Below, one piece after another: positions 1 through 13,466 of a stretch of 64,000 nucleotides of DNA. Position 1 is the first letter of the stretch. Each line of letters starts with the position of its first letter. The DNA lies in contig NC_092184.1 of assembly GCF_043641665.1 (NCBI RefSeq), positions 19,065,608 to 19,129,607 of the forward strand. Reading direction: 5' to 3'. The translations under genes were made by a program, and so were the position numbers. This DNA is from Enoplosus armatus (taxonomy: Eukaryota > Chordata > Actinopteri > Centrarchiformes > Enoplosidae). A model generated the notes under the pieces. That model worked only from the letters and a program-made list of their open reading frames with translations. It searched no databases and was not told where the DNA came from.

Positions 1-3000
1 AGGGAAAGTGACTAAAAAGAAAGAAGAATTATAAGATGAGAGCATGGAGAGAGGGAGGGAAAAAACAGAAAGACAGATATGAACCCACACACAGTGAGAC
101 ATAACAGAAAAGACATATCCAGACATGCACAGAAACCAAGCTACTGGCTGAAGGAACTAGAGGGACACCATGTGCTGGAATAAAGCAACAAAACCCCATA
201 AGCTGCCACTACTGTTCTGTGATCAGATCCATATGGACCTTGGCCTTGGCCCTCCACCACCTGCCTCAAACATTCCCAGCACCTAACAAGCCAGCCAGCC
301 ACCAACTGGTCCCAGACACATTTTACAAGCGGCCATATTGATGGCTATTGAGCTACAGTGCTATTTAGCTCACCAGAAATCTTAAATTATACACTAGCCA
401 TGGGCACCCCCACGCAGGGACAGAGGCCACATCAAGGCTTCCACTTCCAGGCCTGGCTAAACCTGGCTCTGACTCAAACTCTCAAACATGACATACTGGG
501 TAAAACAATGCCAGCCCAAATGCAAATTTTATTTGAAAATAAATGAGGAAGCAATTTTCATCAATTTTTAGAGCTGAAGATATTTAAATCTATCAAAGAA
601 TGTGGTCTTTTACCACATTTTGCCTCAGTGTGAATGAAACTGTTTTTGAATGAATGTTTTTTATTTGGTTGTAACTATTAAATAAAGCAAATGGATATTA
701 AATCAGACACTATACTAAATCTCCTCTTTGACTGTTTAAGAGTTAATAGAAATTGAGGTATTTTGCTAAGTAGGCCAATAAAGTAAAATTCTGAGAATCT
801 CTTAACAACTGGGGAATAAAAACAGCACGTGAAAATATTACAAAATATGACTAAAACCTCAAAAAATGGCCCTGATGAAGCCCACATGACAGAATAAAAT
901 CAAAACATCATGCTGTATAAAATGTGTCTACTGTATGGTTTTGTTTAATAGAGGATGCTGCTGCTGCTGTACTACAGAGGGCCTGCGTGAAGGCCTTCAG
1001 GAGCTCAGGGCCACAGTGAACACACATGGCCGTTGTGCTGGGCCAAAGCTCCTGATTGGCATTATCCTAACGAGCTGCAATTACAGCCCTGAAATCCACT
1101 CTTACTGCAGTGGCTTTAACGAGCGAGCCATCACGCAGCCCACAATTATCATCACCAGAACTATTAAACACGACGGCTACAGCCTTGTTAAATGCTCTCA
1201 TATGTGGAGGCCGCGCATTCTTCTCAGGACACTGGCTGACAGACGGACACAAACATGGGCACAGAGACAGAGGCGAGAGACAGACTGGCAAACAGAGAGA
1301 ATGAGGTGGCAAGAAGAGGCACACATGAAGTCAGAATACAGCAGAAAATACCATGAATGGTCAAATCACAATCTGTAGTAGGATATATCTCTCTCACATT
1401 TCTGCTCCCGTCTCTCTGATTTTCACTTTTCTCTACCTTTCTTCCTCTCTCTCTTTCTGAATGGCTTCCTCTATATGCTGCTCCACTGTGAGCAGGGACT
1501 GGGATCCCCTCCTGTGAGTGACCACAGTAACTTAGCGGTCTCTTCATGCTAAACAGCTTAGCTGCTGCGGCACTGCTCCAGCAGCAGGCTGCTCCCTGGT
1601 GGGCATATCCCAGCTGAGGCTTACCCATTCTGGGCTTACTGTTGCTTCTGTGATCTCACAGGACGAGGGGGAAGAAGGGAGAAAGAAAGATGTGGAGGGA
1701 GGCACTTCAAAAGCAACTTCACCGGCTGGCAGTGGGTTCGATCTCTGATCAACCAAACTGGGATGAAAGAGTAACAGTTAAGTTGTTTATGTCCTTCATC
1801 TGCAACTTCGGAAAACACCGTAATATGCTGAAAGAAAGTCTACAGACGGTAACAAGAGAGACTGCATTCTCGGTACAGCAGACCTAAACTAAACAGGCCT
1901 AGAATAAGTTACAAATAGCAGACAAAATCCACATTTGGAGTCCACATTTGAGGCTGCTTAAGGGTCTGGTATGACAATTCAATAATGCTTTAAATAGTGC
2001 AACACTGAAAGTAATTTGCAGAACATATATATGAAAACAAAATGGTAAAATCGCAATAGCAATGAGAACAGATTCATTTAAAACAAGAGGGACAAAAAAG
2101 TGTTTTTCACTGTTCATTCACATGTAATTTTGTTTCTGGAGAGAAGGGGGGAAAAAAAGGAAAACGAAATATGGGAAAGGTGGGACCTTTGCCTCAGCTG
2201 GGATACAAGCAAATGAAAGAGCTCTCTTCACTTACTGGGACACTAAGAAAAAAAGAGCCTGAGAGTTGTAAATGAGGAGTGTAAGAGAGTTCACTATGAC
2301 AACATGCAACACAACATAAAGTCATTTGTTCTGTTATTGGCATGAGTGCTTATGAAAGGGCTGCCAGTGTCAAATGGCTTTGGATTGAATGTGTGTGTGA
2401 AACAGTGTCCGAAAGCAACAGATGGAGAAAAATAAAAATATGAGCATCGGGCCTTGAAATGCAAGAAGAAAAAGAAGGTCACAGGAGGAGGTAGGTTGTG
2501 TTTGGGGTTAGCCTCTGCTCACAGTCAGGGCAGTGTGCCTGTCAGGTCATGCCTGGATTTGGTTGGGCAGCTGGAGTGTGTACTTGGCAGAACGCAGATG
2601 AGTGGCGCAGATCAGAGATGCAGTGATGCTCCTATGGGATGTGGTGGAGGCTTGGCAGGGCCGGGGACAAGCAGGCCCAGACCGAGGCCAGACTGAGGCC
2701 AGAGGGAAGGACCGGGGCCAAGAGCCAACTCAGAGAGTGGAGCCTCTGTGTAGGATACCAGCTCTGTAGGCCAGCAGCTCTCAGCTCTTGGCTGCCAAGT
2801 CCTATCATAGCAAACTACTTAGACCTCCCTTACAGCAATTTGATTTAGTAAAGAATTTATGTAGCTTGTTACTCCGTATAGGTGAGGTGTTGCAGGGCAG
2901 TAGCATAAAGAATGCTTCGACATTTTGGTGAAAAGAAAAGGAAAATAAATCAAAATGAACACATTTCCTCTAAGCTACAGTTTGGGCCTTTTCCAGCAGC

Positions 3001-3159
3001 TCTTTGTATTTACTCTACTTTTTATCTGGCAATCACTGCTGTGGCCCACAGGGGATGAGAAGTATGTCTCTGAGCAGGGCAGGTGAATTAGAGAGCAATA
3101 CAAACATGTGCACACACACATTTTGTGTTTTGCTGGGCGCTTGTATGTCCTTGTATATG

Positions 3160-3160
<1 letters not shown>
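1..3160. other. intron 2 segment, nothing recognised
   Basis: Ordinary AT-moderate sequence with CT- and GA-rich patches (1380-1460, 1660-1690). A B-box-like GTGGGTTCGATCTCTG at 1732-1747 is not supported by an A box. Confidence 0.5.

Positions 3161-3211
<51 letters not shown>
3161..3211. repeat. (TG)n microsatellite, 51 bp
   Basis: Uninterrupted TG dinucleotides directly after TTGTATATGA. Confidence 0.97.
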
Positions 3212-3212
<1 letters not shown>

Positions 3213-3736
3213 CGCATGTACGCCTGGCTGCCAAGTGTGTGATTCTTGGTCACTGTGTATTTTGTCAGGATTGTGATTAATGACTCACCATCATGATAAC
3301 ATTGGAGGGTGAGACGCATTCATTCACACAAAGGCCCTCCTTGGGCCCTCTCTCTCTGCCACCTCATCTACTGTGAGGGCCAACAACTGGCCCTCACACC
3401 GGCCCTTTGTGCCCGTTAACCTCCACATTTATTTACCCTCCCACTTGTTTCTCTTGCATTTTCTGGATCCTTCTTCCAAACACTTGATTTTTCTCTTTTC
3501 CCTCTTAGATTCTACTCTGTTCAACTCTATCCTGGTCTATTCTATTACCCACATTACAATACACACAGCTTGAAGGTGAACTTAAATCAATCTAGGAGAC
3601 CAATAAGTGAATGTTCTTTATCAATAGCGAGATCTGTAAGGTGCGTATGTGTCTGTGTGCATGTTTGCATTTCTTCCTTGCACAAATATCCAGAAAGGCA
3701 CATGCTCTGTATTCACCTCTATCCTTTACCACTCAT

Positions 3737-3737
<1 letters not shown>

Positions 3738-3777
<40 letters not shown>
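3738..3777. repeat. (CA)n microsatellite, 40 bp
   Basis: Uninterrupted CA between TCATG and GGGCGG. It accounts for the Thr-His repeat frames here. Confidence 0.97.
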
Positions 3778-3779
<2 letters not shown>

Positions 3780-4027
3780 GCGGACTTTCTGGCTGCTGAT
3801 TAATGACAGTCATTTGTCAGGCAGAGGTGGATAAAACAGTGAATATTATCTTTGTGCTAAGGGCCAGAGCACATCGCACTCTCCCCCTCGTGTCTTTCAT
3901 AAGTGGTTGAACACAGCGGCACGCCGGGACACGCAGACAGCCAGGCAGCCAGCAGATCTATTCTCATTACTTCTCTATTAGGACATCAGCTTCCACTGAT
4001 CAGGCCTTACATCTTTATACCGACATC

Positions 4028-4135
4028 AGAGGGAGAAAGAGAGGTGGACGAAGGGTAGAGAGGAGAGGAGGAATGACAGAGAGGGAAGAAGAGAGAAATA
4101 GGGAGAAAGAGAGGAACTCTATAAAGGAGAGGGAA
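4028..4135. repeat. A/G-rich low-complexity tract
   Basis: GAGGGAGAAAGAGAGG-type sequence with sparse interruptions. Confidence 0.8.
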
Positions 4136-4139
4136 ACTT

Positions 4140-7100
4140 GACATTTCTGAATTTGATTAATACAAGTCTAAATCATCCTATTTGGAGAGTCATAGTCCAG
4201 TACTCCCATGGTAAATGGCATTTATCTGCCCTTATGCTGTCCTTCAGTGAAGAGATTAACAGATTTGCTTTGCAATGACCTTCTGAATGAGAGGCAGGGA
4301 TGAAAACAGGACGAAAGTGTAAACAGTAAAAGTCTGCTTGGTAATTTTTTAAACTCATTCACGGAGTAAGTATAAAGTAAACTTGCTGTGTAAGTATGTG
4401 GAAAAACTATGATAGGGATTTTTCATTGAGATGACGAAATGGCATTTTTTAACATTTTATGGGTGCATGAAAAAAACTCAAATTTAGTCACAATAAGACA
4501 CCAACATTAATTAAGTTTATCCAGTGGCAATGCCTTGTTGATAAGGGGGAAATGTTTGTCAACCGTAACTGCATGGGCACAGCGTGATACTGAAAGCTAC
4601 TGACGGCCAATTGTTCTGACATTCTGAGACATGTTCAACACAACTCAAAACAAAACTCATTTCCATGACAGCACTATCAAAAATCCTTTGTGGCTGAGAT
4701 CACGATGATACACACTGCACTTTCTATCCGAGGTCCCTGCCTTGGTCTCCGCCGTGTGAATGTTTGAACAGGACAAACACAATGCTGAGTAAGTGAAGGC
4801 CCTGTCATTGACCAAAAGCACAGAAGAATCTGGAAACAAATATTTAATGTTCCCCATCTTAAGTGGCTCAGACAAATGACTCAAGGTGAGAGAGTGTGAC
4901 TTGGTATTTCATCTGGAAAATAATAAGGTGAAGTGATTAAAGCGAGGTCAGACTAAAGACGTAGAGGGAGGCAAAGATTTGCATGCATGTGTGAAGTTAA
5001 GGAGAACAAGTTTCCAAGAGCCAGTTATTAAGTGTCTAGTCCACATAAAACACAAACCAGGTGACCAGAGACATATAGTCAGTATATATGGAATGATGTA
5101 GAATACTGATGCATTGGAAATGGCTTGTGTCACTATATTAATGTATTTATTACCAGAGATATTTAATACCAAAAGTTGAAATAAAAGAGATGTCTCAAAA
5201 CTTTGAAAAAATTTGAAGAAATTTCCCCTTTTCCCCAAAACTAAACAGCCAGTTAGGGGTAGCTTTAGAGTGAAAAATTCACTCTCATGCTGTGAACTAT
5301 GACTCTCATTTATCCTCTGTGCCCTCAACTGACTCTTCATTAGGGTCACACACACTCAAAATGGCCCATAATCAAAGAAAGACTCAGGTATGATTCCTTG
5401 CTCTTATTTAGAGTATGACAAAGAGAAACAAGGGTTGAAAAAACACCACTCTTGTCTCCCTTCCTTTCTCTCATTCCAGCCCTTTCTCTCTCGCCTCCCA
5501 GAGTCCCTGTCTCTCTCGGTGTGTCTCCCAACTATGCAGCCAATAAATAGCGCAGCATGCTTAGTTATTTCCTCATTGGGACAGACAGAGAATGAGAGGT
5601 GGGGCTGAGTGCCACTGCCACTATATGCACCTGACTGCCGTAAATCACCGCCACAGCGGTCCCATCTTCATGCTGGAGATTTAATGAACTACCGCAGGCT
5701 TTTTATGCCTCTTAAGGCTCGCTGAGTGACCACTTTGTAGTTGTTCAGAAGAGAGGCGACGCTGCCTCTGCCCACTAAATCTTCCCTGTGCCACCGAGGA
5801 TAAAATCTCCCTTTATTCATGGGCTATTTACCAGATCCAGATTTATTACGGGGGGGGGGGGGGGGGGTACTCTAACAAAAGGGGGGTGAGAGACAAAACC
5901 CTGACTTCCCTCCTCCCCCAAGGCAGGCTGGGATAGAGACCTGGGAGCCCAACGACTCATCCTCGTTGGGCATGTTTGGCAGGAAGGGGGGTGTCTGTTT
6001 TTTTATAGGGTGAAAGTGCAGTAGAGACCTCAACGTGGCCTCTCCTACTGAGTGCACAAATATGAAGCAGGTACACACAGTCTCTGTTAAAGGGCACAAA
6101 TACTGTAAATGAAAACACACATTTATACATGCAGGTGTATCTGAGCATTCAAAAAAGACTATTTTAAGTGTAAAAATACTACGCATACATACAATATGTA
6201 TATCTCATCTGTCCCCTCACTGACCCACGGGTCCCGTGTTACCATGGTAACACCTCTCTAAGCCCCTTGTTGTGTTGACTGGCTGAGGGGTCATGGGTGA
6301 CAGGTCAAAGAGATACTTATAGATACATGACCTTTGTGATGGCTTTGTCAAAAGACCTTAACAAACCCCTTAGATGTCTTCACTTCAAAAACGTACTCTC
6401 TTAAGTACACACACGAATGCAATGTACAAAGCACACAAACACACACAGTCAGAGTGTATTAAGTGCAGCTATAGTTCTGTACTGTATGTTGGCGTGGATG
6501 GGTCAACACATTGGCTCCCTTGGCTGAGCATGAAACCGCCTTTCTGTGTTACATTCCTCTGGCATTACAAAGGCTAATGGCTAATGCTAACAGCTCACCT
6601 GTCTCCTTTCTGCAGGCTCACTGCTGCCTGCCACCACTTGTACCCTGCAGTTCATGGACTTTGCTGACCCAGCATTGACCCTGTTGCATTGTGTCTCCTT
6701 GTTCCTCTTGAATAGATCCTACACCCTCCTCCTCCTCCTCCTCCCCTGTAAGGGAGTCGCCCTTTCCACAGCTCCCAACTCCTACTTCGCTCTCTTTGTG
6801 TTTCTCTGTTATTTTAACTCTGTGCCAGGCTGCTATTCGCCTGTTCAGTGGCATCGTTGCTTTTAGCCTACTGACTCCTGAAGCACTATCATGATTCTAA
6901 TTATGCCTCTTGGTCTCTGTCATTTTCTTTCCCTGTGCTCATTAAGCTCAATTTATTCTCGCCTCCAATGAAACTCAAACACAAACAAAAGAGTTCAATT
7001 TCAAAATGATGAGCTATTTAAAAAAAAAAAAATTATTATGTCTGATCTGGCCCAAGAGGCAGGCAGACAACTGTGAATAGCACTGAGCCCTATTACGACA

Positions 7101-8830
7101 AACACACAATCACCATATACTTCCTCACCACTCATCCAAGCATAACCACACAACTTGAGTTTCTAAGCAAAATAAGTCCTTACGGAGTTCAGCAGACTTT
7201 TCCAGGCTTCTCTGCCACTTTCTCATTAGCAGCATGAAAGAAGCCTGCCGGAAACTCCACTGGTGCACGGACACAGCTGCAAGCTTTTGGGTTTGAGCAA
7301 AAGTTTTGCTCAATAATAATTCATAAAAAAAAGCGAGCAGATTAATTACTGAATTTGATCTCGCTGGAGAAACTCTCTGAGAATTTAAAGTTAGCAGAGA
7401 TAAGGGGGACATCAAACGGCCACATGTGTTTGCTTATTTTTAAAAAGCTGGGACTTGTTATCAGGGCTGGGCAGGACTTTAGGCTCCACACATCTTGTTG
7501 TTGTGGAGCCTTTCTAGTCTTGAGTGTGCTGAGGAGATGGGGGGGTGGTTGTTAATGGCAGTAGTGGTGTGTGTGTGTGTGTGTATGATGGGGCTTGAAC
7601 CCTGCTGCTAACCCCCCCCTGCACAGGCAGAGGCCGGTGTCTGGATGGGTGCCAGAAGTTCTGAACTAATATTCACAATAATGTTCCTGCTCCGAGGGGC
7701 CAGCGACAGAAAACACTGTGGAGTCGTGCCAGCTTTTACTCCCCTCCTGTTCTCCTCTTTCCACTGCCCCACCACACCTCCCTCAGCTCTGGGAGTCTCT
7801 CTTTCTGTAGTTCTACCCTTCTCGTTCTCTCTCTTTAACCACTGTTAAAGCTTATGGCAGAGTGAAGTGTGTTTGTTGATGTACTGTATGTGTGTGTTTG
7901 CTGCATCCCTACACCGCTATTATGGCACCATTCAAAGTCTATGTGTGTACACAACAACAACAATTGCTAATCCACTTTCTACGCAGTCAGTAGTCAGCGG
8001 GAATGGTATTTCAATTTTTTAGAGGATCAAGAATATTTCACAATATACATAATTGAATATTGTTGCCGCACTCTTTTATATTCTATTGTTGTATGGAAAA
8101 ATACATATATTACTTTAACTTACATTTTAATTAAGCTTGTACAATATAATTACATTGAGTGACAGTGTACAGTTACTAGACACAACAAGTAAATATCTAC
8201 ATGTCTACTGTAAATTTGACCGCTGTTCTTCTTCATTGGTGAAGTTTGTGTTTAGCATAAGGTGTCATTAGAGAGAGTTTGTTTTGTATGAAATAACTGA
8301 GCAGTTTTAAAATTGATAAACCAGCAGTTTGAGCAGATGATTTGGGATCAGTGGAGCTCTGTTAGCGGTCTCATGTTACTCCGAACATTCACATATCGCA
8401 GTGATGCCTGCCAGACCGCTGTAATAGGTAACCAATAGCTGTATTTGTAATTAAGTTACCTCTGAGTTCTTTTTCATGATGTCTTCTCGTCATTTCTTCT
8501 CCCTCTCCAGTATGTAGTCAAATCCCAAGGCGCACCTTAGCCAGTCTCCATATCTCACAGTTCCTAAATTCCCATCTAACACAACTGAGGTTCATGTACT
8601 TATGTGACCCGACCAGTGATCCCTGAATGGTAATTCTGTCTCAGACTCGTATTGAATATGGCCTTTGGCTCACTTCACAGCACACCGGTGAAGAACCAGT
8701 GTTTTATTGCACTCTTTCTATATGTATGCCGCTGTATGTGGCGCAGAGAGACAGAGATCTACTGTATCTCCTCTGAGCCATCTCCTCTCACGAGTCTTTA
8801 TGGACCCTAATCACACTAGTGGCATTTATC
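4140..8830. other. intron 2 segment, no gene
   Basis: Mixed sequence with an 18-G run, a CTC trinucleotide patch (about 6724-6744), short TG repeats (7568-7584) and AT-rich stretches (8030-8200). No coding, RNA or mobile element was recognised. Confidence 0.5.
5850..5867. repeat. poly-G run, 18 bp
   Basis: Eighteen consecutive G on the plus strand (C in mecom pre-mRNA). Assembly length here may be unreliable. Confidence 0.9.
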
Positions 8831-8837
8831 TTTGCAT

Positions 8838-8936
8838 TGTGTGTGTGTGCATGTAGAATGTTTGTGTGCATGTTGGGTGGTCTATGTCGTCTGTATGTGT
8901 AGATGCATGTGTCTGAATATATGTGTGTGTGTATGT
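8838..8936. repeat. degenerate TG-rich low-complexity stretch
   Basis: TG dinucleotides with many interruptions (TGTGTGCATG, TGTATGTG, ATGTGTGTGTGTATG), an aged microsatellite. Confidence 0.85.
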
Positions 8937-8968
8937 CCGAGGCATGCTACTGCTGCACCTCACCTCCC

Positions 8969-9250
8969 TCAACCACCCCGTTGATTGTTCCACTGATGAC
9001 AGAATGCATCAACTCCCCCGCACCCCCCAAAAAACTGATGATGCTGTCGCCCTGAAATCCCTTTTGTAGCCTTACCATCGGGAATCACCATAAATAACCA
9101 TGACATCATCCCATTCTTATCTATGGGACGTCCCGTGCTGATCGATAGCATAGCTCCTGCAGTGTAAATAGCTTCTAATGCCCCATCTTCCCCTTCAAAT
9201 AGGTCTACATTATTTATGATGGCTGTTAGGTTACCAGTCCAGGACACAAT
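8969..9250 (-). promoter_or_regulatory. complex low-repeat block, candidate conserved element (open in one sense frame)
   Basis: The sequence is of high complexity, without simple repeats, and keeps a 93-codon frame open on the mecom sense strand with balanced composition. The frame begins only with GTG, is preceded by a TAA stop and lacks convincing flanking splice sites, so I do not call it an exon. A regulatory element is more likely. Confidence 0.3.
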
Positions 9251-9428
9251 TTATTTCACCCCACCCCTGCTCCTATTATACCACTGCTTTTGACTCTTGA
9301 TGGGAGATTGGGGGGGGAGCATTCATCGCACACAGAAAAAAAAGTGCCTGTGTTCTCAGAAAGCACACATACACCTTAAACTCCTAGAGAGGTCCAAAAG
9401 GCTCATCACTGGGATGAGGTTGTGAGAG

Positions 9429-9685
9429 GTGGAGGAAAAATGAGGAGGAGCGAAAGTGGACCTGAGTGCTGCCTGGTCCCACCCTGTGGTAACGATGGGA
9501 CATCCGTTACTCAGATGACAGTGAGAGTGGCAGGCCTATTTGCGCGGCCGCCGGCGCGCTGTGACGGATTGGACAGACAGAGCGGTTGGAGGCTGCGTGG
9601 AAATGACAGGCTGCATTTCCATTTGGGTGAAAAATCTGGCATAACGTGGCTAACGTGGCTGGGTGGGTGAGGAGAAAGGGGGCCA
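9429..9685. promoter_or_regulatory. CpG-dense patch in intron 2, candidate internal promoter
   Basis: This patch contains GCGCGGCCGCCGGCGCGC at 9541-9558 (with a NotI octamer GCGGCCGC) and further CpGs on both sides, unlike the CpG-poor surroundings. In mammals the short EVI1 isoform starts from its own promoter within the equivalent intron. This is the only CpG-island-like candidate between 1 and 21660, but no exon or splice donor could be assigned. It could equally be an unrelated GC-rich element. Confidence 0.3.
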
Positions 9686-9689
9686 CGGG

Positions 9690-12600
9690 CTGGCTGGGGC
9701 CCAGTCTGTCTGCTGTTTTCTTGTTGGTTGGCCAGTCCACTTTTAAGTCTGTGTCTTTGGTATATCTGTCTCTTTGCCTCTATTTCCTCTGTTTACTGAT
9801 TTGTATGTACAACTGCCCATCCGTTTGTCTTTCTGTACACTTCAAATTTCCCTGTCAGACACACACACGAAAGCATAGCCCAAACATTTAGGAAAGAAAA
9901 CATTTCCACACCTGATACTTAATGATACATAATTTTCATTTAATGGTACTTGGTGACAGCAGCAGTCCCAGAAAAGGAACTAGAAATGCATTAGTAAATT
10001 ATAATAATTATTATTTAATTATTATCATAATCAAATTGCTATCACGAGTTAAAAAGGTGCAAAATGAATAACTACCACACACATAGCCCCACACATGGGA
10101 GTGATGCGTTGTCTATTGTGTGTATAGTTAGTCTGCTTGTGTTTGCGGAGCTCTGCCAGCTCCATGCTGCTGGATTGAGACAGACATGGCAGAGGATTAC
10201 GTGTCAACATGGCCAGTTTTAACTCCTTCTCATGGACACTAGAATAACACACAATTTCATATTCATCATTTAACACAAACACAAGACCATACACTAAGCA
10301 AGCAGCCTTCCTGTGAAAACTTTTATGGCTAAAAGGTTGGGGTTTGGGGACTTTTATTTTATCAGGGGCTGAAAGACAGACTTTTTGCTGAGGTGGACAG
10401 CTCACGAGTCAGAAAAGAGGGGCAGCGAGGTATTATTCTCCAAGCAAAACCCAGGGGTTTGTGTGTGAGAGCGGCCTGAGGAATGTTCATCCTCACGCCT
10501 CATTGGTGTTCTCATTGCTGCGCGCAGATCGAGCAGTGGAGATGGGACACCCTAGATTTACGGGACGTGTCAGAGGCTTCACATCCTCGGGCCCCCTGGG
10601 GCCAATCTCCTGTCTTGATCTGGCCTGTAAGGAAAACAGCCGTCCCTCACAGCCTGACAGTGAGGTGGAGCCATCCAAACACACAGGGAGGACGGAGACT
10701 GGTGGAAATGAGGAATGTAAAAGAGGGAGGTAGGGATGGAGGGATGGAGGAAGGCCACCTTTGGCGAGGGCCCGCCGCAGCTCTGGCAGTCTGATCCTTC
10801 ACACATCACTACACAGTGATGAAATCGGCAAATTGGGCTCCTGCAGGAACCGAAGGCTGATGACTATATCTTAGAGAAATAACGTCAACGGGAAGTTTCC
10901 ATGGTGACGTATATAAACAAACAGTGGCTGATCTGATCAAGAGCTGCTGTTCAACAGGTGTTCACATTCAGTAGCCTTTGTTTAGTCATAGCCTTATAAA
11001 CCTTACTTAATGAGAGAGAAAGAAAGAGTATGTGTATAAACGCTCACTCTCTTTCCCTCACAATATTTCTCAGCATCGCTCATAAACCTCAGAATCCTCA
11101 AAGAGAGGAGAGGTTCTGGCGGCCTAAAGCCCACAAAGGCCTTTTTGTCCCCTGCAGGGACTGGTAGCTGTTCAGGAAGTGGAGCCCGGTGCCAGCAGGA
11201 TGATTTATGGCTCTGTGTCCTGGGTGGTGGTTGGACCTGATCCCACTGTCACTCAGGGCCAGAGAGAAGCACTGCATGGCCCAATCAGAGGCTGCCCAGA
11301 ACTCTAAAGACATTACAATGCCTGTCATAAAGTGGCTTGGAGGGAAGGGAAGCAGCCATAAAACAGCTTGGAGAAAGAGAACAATTGGAGGAGAGAATAC
11401 GGATGACACAAACCCTGCTCTCACAAACTCTGGTCTGTGTTGGCATCCTCTCCTCTTCTCTCTTGTTTTGGGCTGATGACAAAGCGTAATCCGGCTGAGA
11501 AATTGATTTTGCAATTTTTTCTCATCTGTGCAGAAGACGCTAACTCGTTAGGACTTCACAGGGCTTGCCAGGACTGGAGACAACAATTAGTTTGTTGGAG
11601 ATGTCAGAAATGGCCACTGAGTTTTGCAGGAAGAAATCCTTTGTGACGGATTGGTGCTGACAGCGCAGGCCGACGAGGAGGGAGCGACAGACTCCCAGAG
11701 CGCCCTGTATAGTGGAGAAACCTTTGGGCTGCATTAACCCTTATCTGTGAGCGCCAACGAACAAAGTTCCCTCACAGACTACCTGCTGTAGCCTGGAAAA
11801 TCCTATTACAGACTGCAGGGGGACACTTGGGAACCCTCCACCGGGAAATCTGTCTCCCTCTGCACGTACCAGAGACAGGACATCGAGTTCTCTCTCCACC
11901 TCCTCGGCTCATTCTGCCTTTCTTTCATTCACTCTGACTGATTTAGTCTTTCTCTCTTGTACTCTTCTCTCTCCTTTATCCGTCTTTGTGCCTCTTCTGC
12001 CTCATCTATCACTCTTGTTTTTACCCTGTCTAGTTGTCTAGTTTTGCCTATCCTATCTTCACACAGACTACCCCCTCAGTCGCTATGCATAAGCATGTTT
12101 TAAGTCTCTTTTTCATCCCAGTCACCCCGACCCCTGCACTTTCTCCCAGGAGGAAAAACACTATCTATTCCCCACCATCTTCGGATGAGTGAGCTGCATT
12201 TATCTGTGGATTTAAGGGTGACTGCCATGTGTGAAGCTCAATCCCCTGCCCCATGCTAAAGTTTAGAAACATATAATGCAAAACACATGGGCATACAGTA
12301 TGCTGGATGTCTAATCCAATATATCCCATAAGCATTCCCTTTTTATTGCTCAATTTACATCTTCAAACAATGGACAATGCTGGGTATGAAAAAGATACCC
12401 TGCAAAAGCTGCTGTAATGTAGTTAGAATAACATTCCTGGAGTCACTGTGAGTATAAACAAGAAATGTAATTCTGCAGAACACAAATGCAGTCTGATTTG
12501 CAGCATATGTAGCATACAGTGCAGCATCAAGTTCACTTTAGAGAGAACACTTGCAGAAAAGTAACAGTTAGTATGTTTTGTTGCCGTTTTGTAGCATTAC

Positions 12601-13040
12601 TCAAAAATTTCTTCCGTGAATTCTTCAGAAACAAGTTTCAAATTATTCTGATGTGTTTACTCTATAGTTGCACGACCAGTTACTTCCTTTCTTTCAAAAT
12701 CTAGTATCTACCACTCACCAATCATTATTTAAAAGGGAGGCATGTTTATTCTGAATATAATGAAACATCCTCTATTGTAATTAAGCAATGACAGAAATTG
12801 ATGGACTGTATCATTATTGTGCAACCTAAAAGCAATTACAAAACAATTATTGACCAGGATGTGATCCTGGGTTATTACCATGGTAATTAACCCCATTAAA
12901 CACCAATTTAAAATGTGACCTTCAAACACTGTACAAATTATTAACAAATACACTGTTAGTTAATTGGTGCTCAGTGCAACAGTAGGCCAAAGAAAACTGC
13001 TTCTGATTGCAAAGTGATGCCATTGTGAAGTGTTGTGTAA
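9690..13040. other. intron 2 segment, no gene
   Basis: Mostly unique sequence. It includes an AT-rich stretch at 9990-10030, CT-rich sequence at 11890-12010, and an AT-rich stretch leading to the hAT-like relic. No feature beyond that is supported. Confidence 0.5.
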
Positions 13041-13044
13041 ACTG

Positions 13045-13466
13045 CAATGGGGAGGGGGGGACATATTCAGATCTTAAGCTAAACAGTAATACCACAATGT
13101 AAAAATACCAGATTATACGTAAAAGTCCAGCATTCAAAATTTCACTTAGCCAAAAGTAAAGAAGTATAACCAGCAAAACAAACTCTACCTACCAAAAGAA
13201 AAAGTACTCATTATGCGACTGGCCCCTTTCAGAGCATTATATTTTTAAATCACATTTTATAAACAAACCATGTGTTTATATGTGAAATATTAAGCTGAAA
13301 TGTACTTCACACCTCCAGCTGTCAAATAAATATAGTGGAGTAAAAAGTAAAATATTTTACCCTGAAATGGAAATGTAAAGTAACATCAAATCTAAATACT
13401 CAAGAGTACCACAGAATTGTACTTAAGTGAAGTAATTTAGTAAATCTTTGTTGCTTTCGACCATGG
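13045..13466 (+). mobile_element. degraded hAT-like non-autonomous element, CAGTGGTGGAA-type
   Basis: The interior carries the recognisable text of a repeat found throughout percomorph fishes: AGTAATACCACAATGTAAAA, GTAAAAGTCCAGCATTCAAA, AGTACTCATTATGC, TGTCAAATAAATATAGTGGA, GAGTAAAAAGTAAAATATTT, AATACTCAAGAGTACC and ATTGTACTTAAGT. The canonical ends CAGTGGTGGAA/TTCCACCACTG survive only as CAATGGGGAGG and TTCGACCATGG. There is no coding capacity and no detectable target duplication, so the copy is old. The assignment rests on remembered family sequence and was not checked by alignment. Confidence 0.7.

Noticed and set aside
1690..1780. B-box-like GGGTTCGATCTCT suggesting a tRNA or SINE
   Set aside because: No A box at the required distance and no foldable cloverleaf.
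7585..7640. Reverse-strand GGGTTCAAGCCCC resembling a tRNA B box
   Set aside because: The upstream sequence does not supply an A box or paired stems; single-motif match only.
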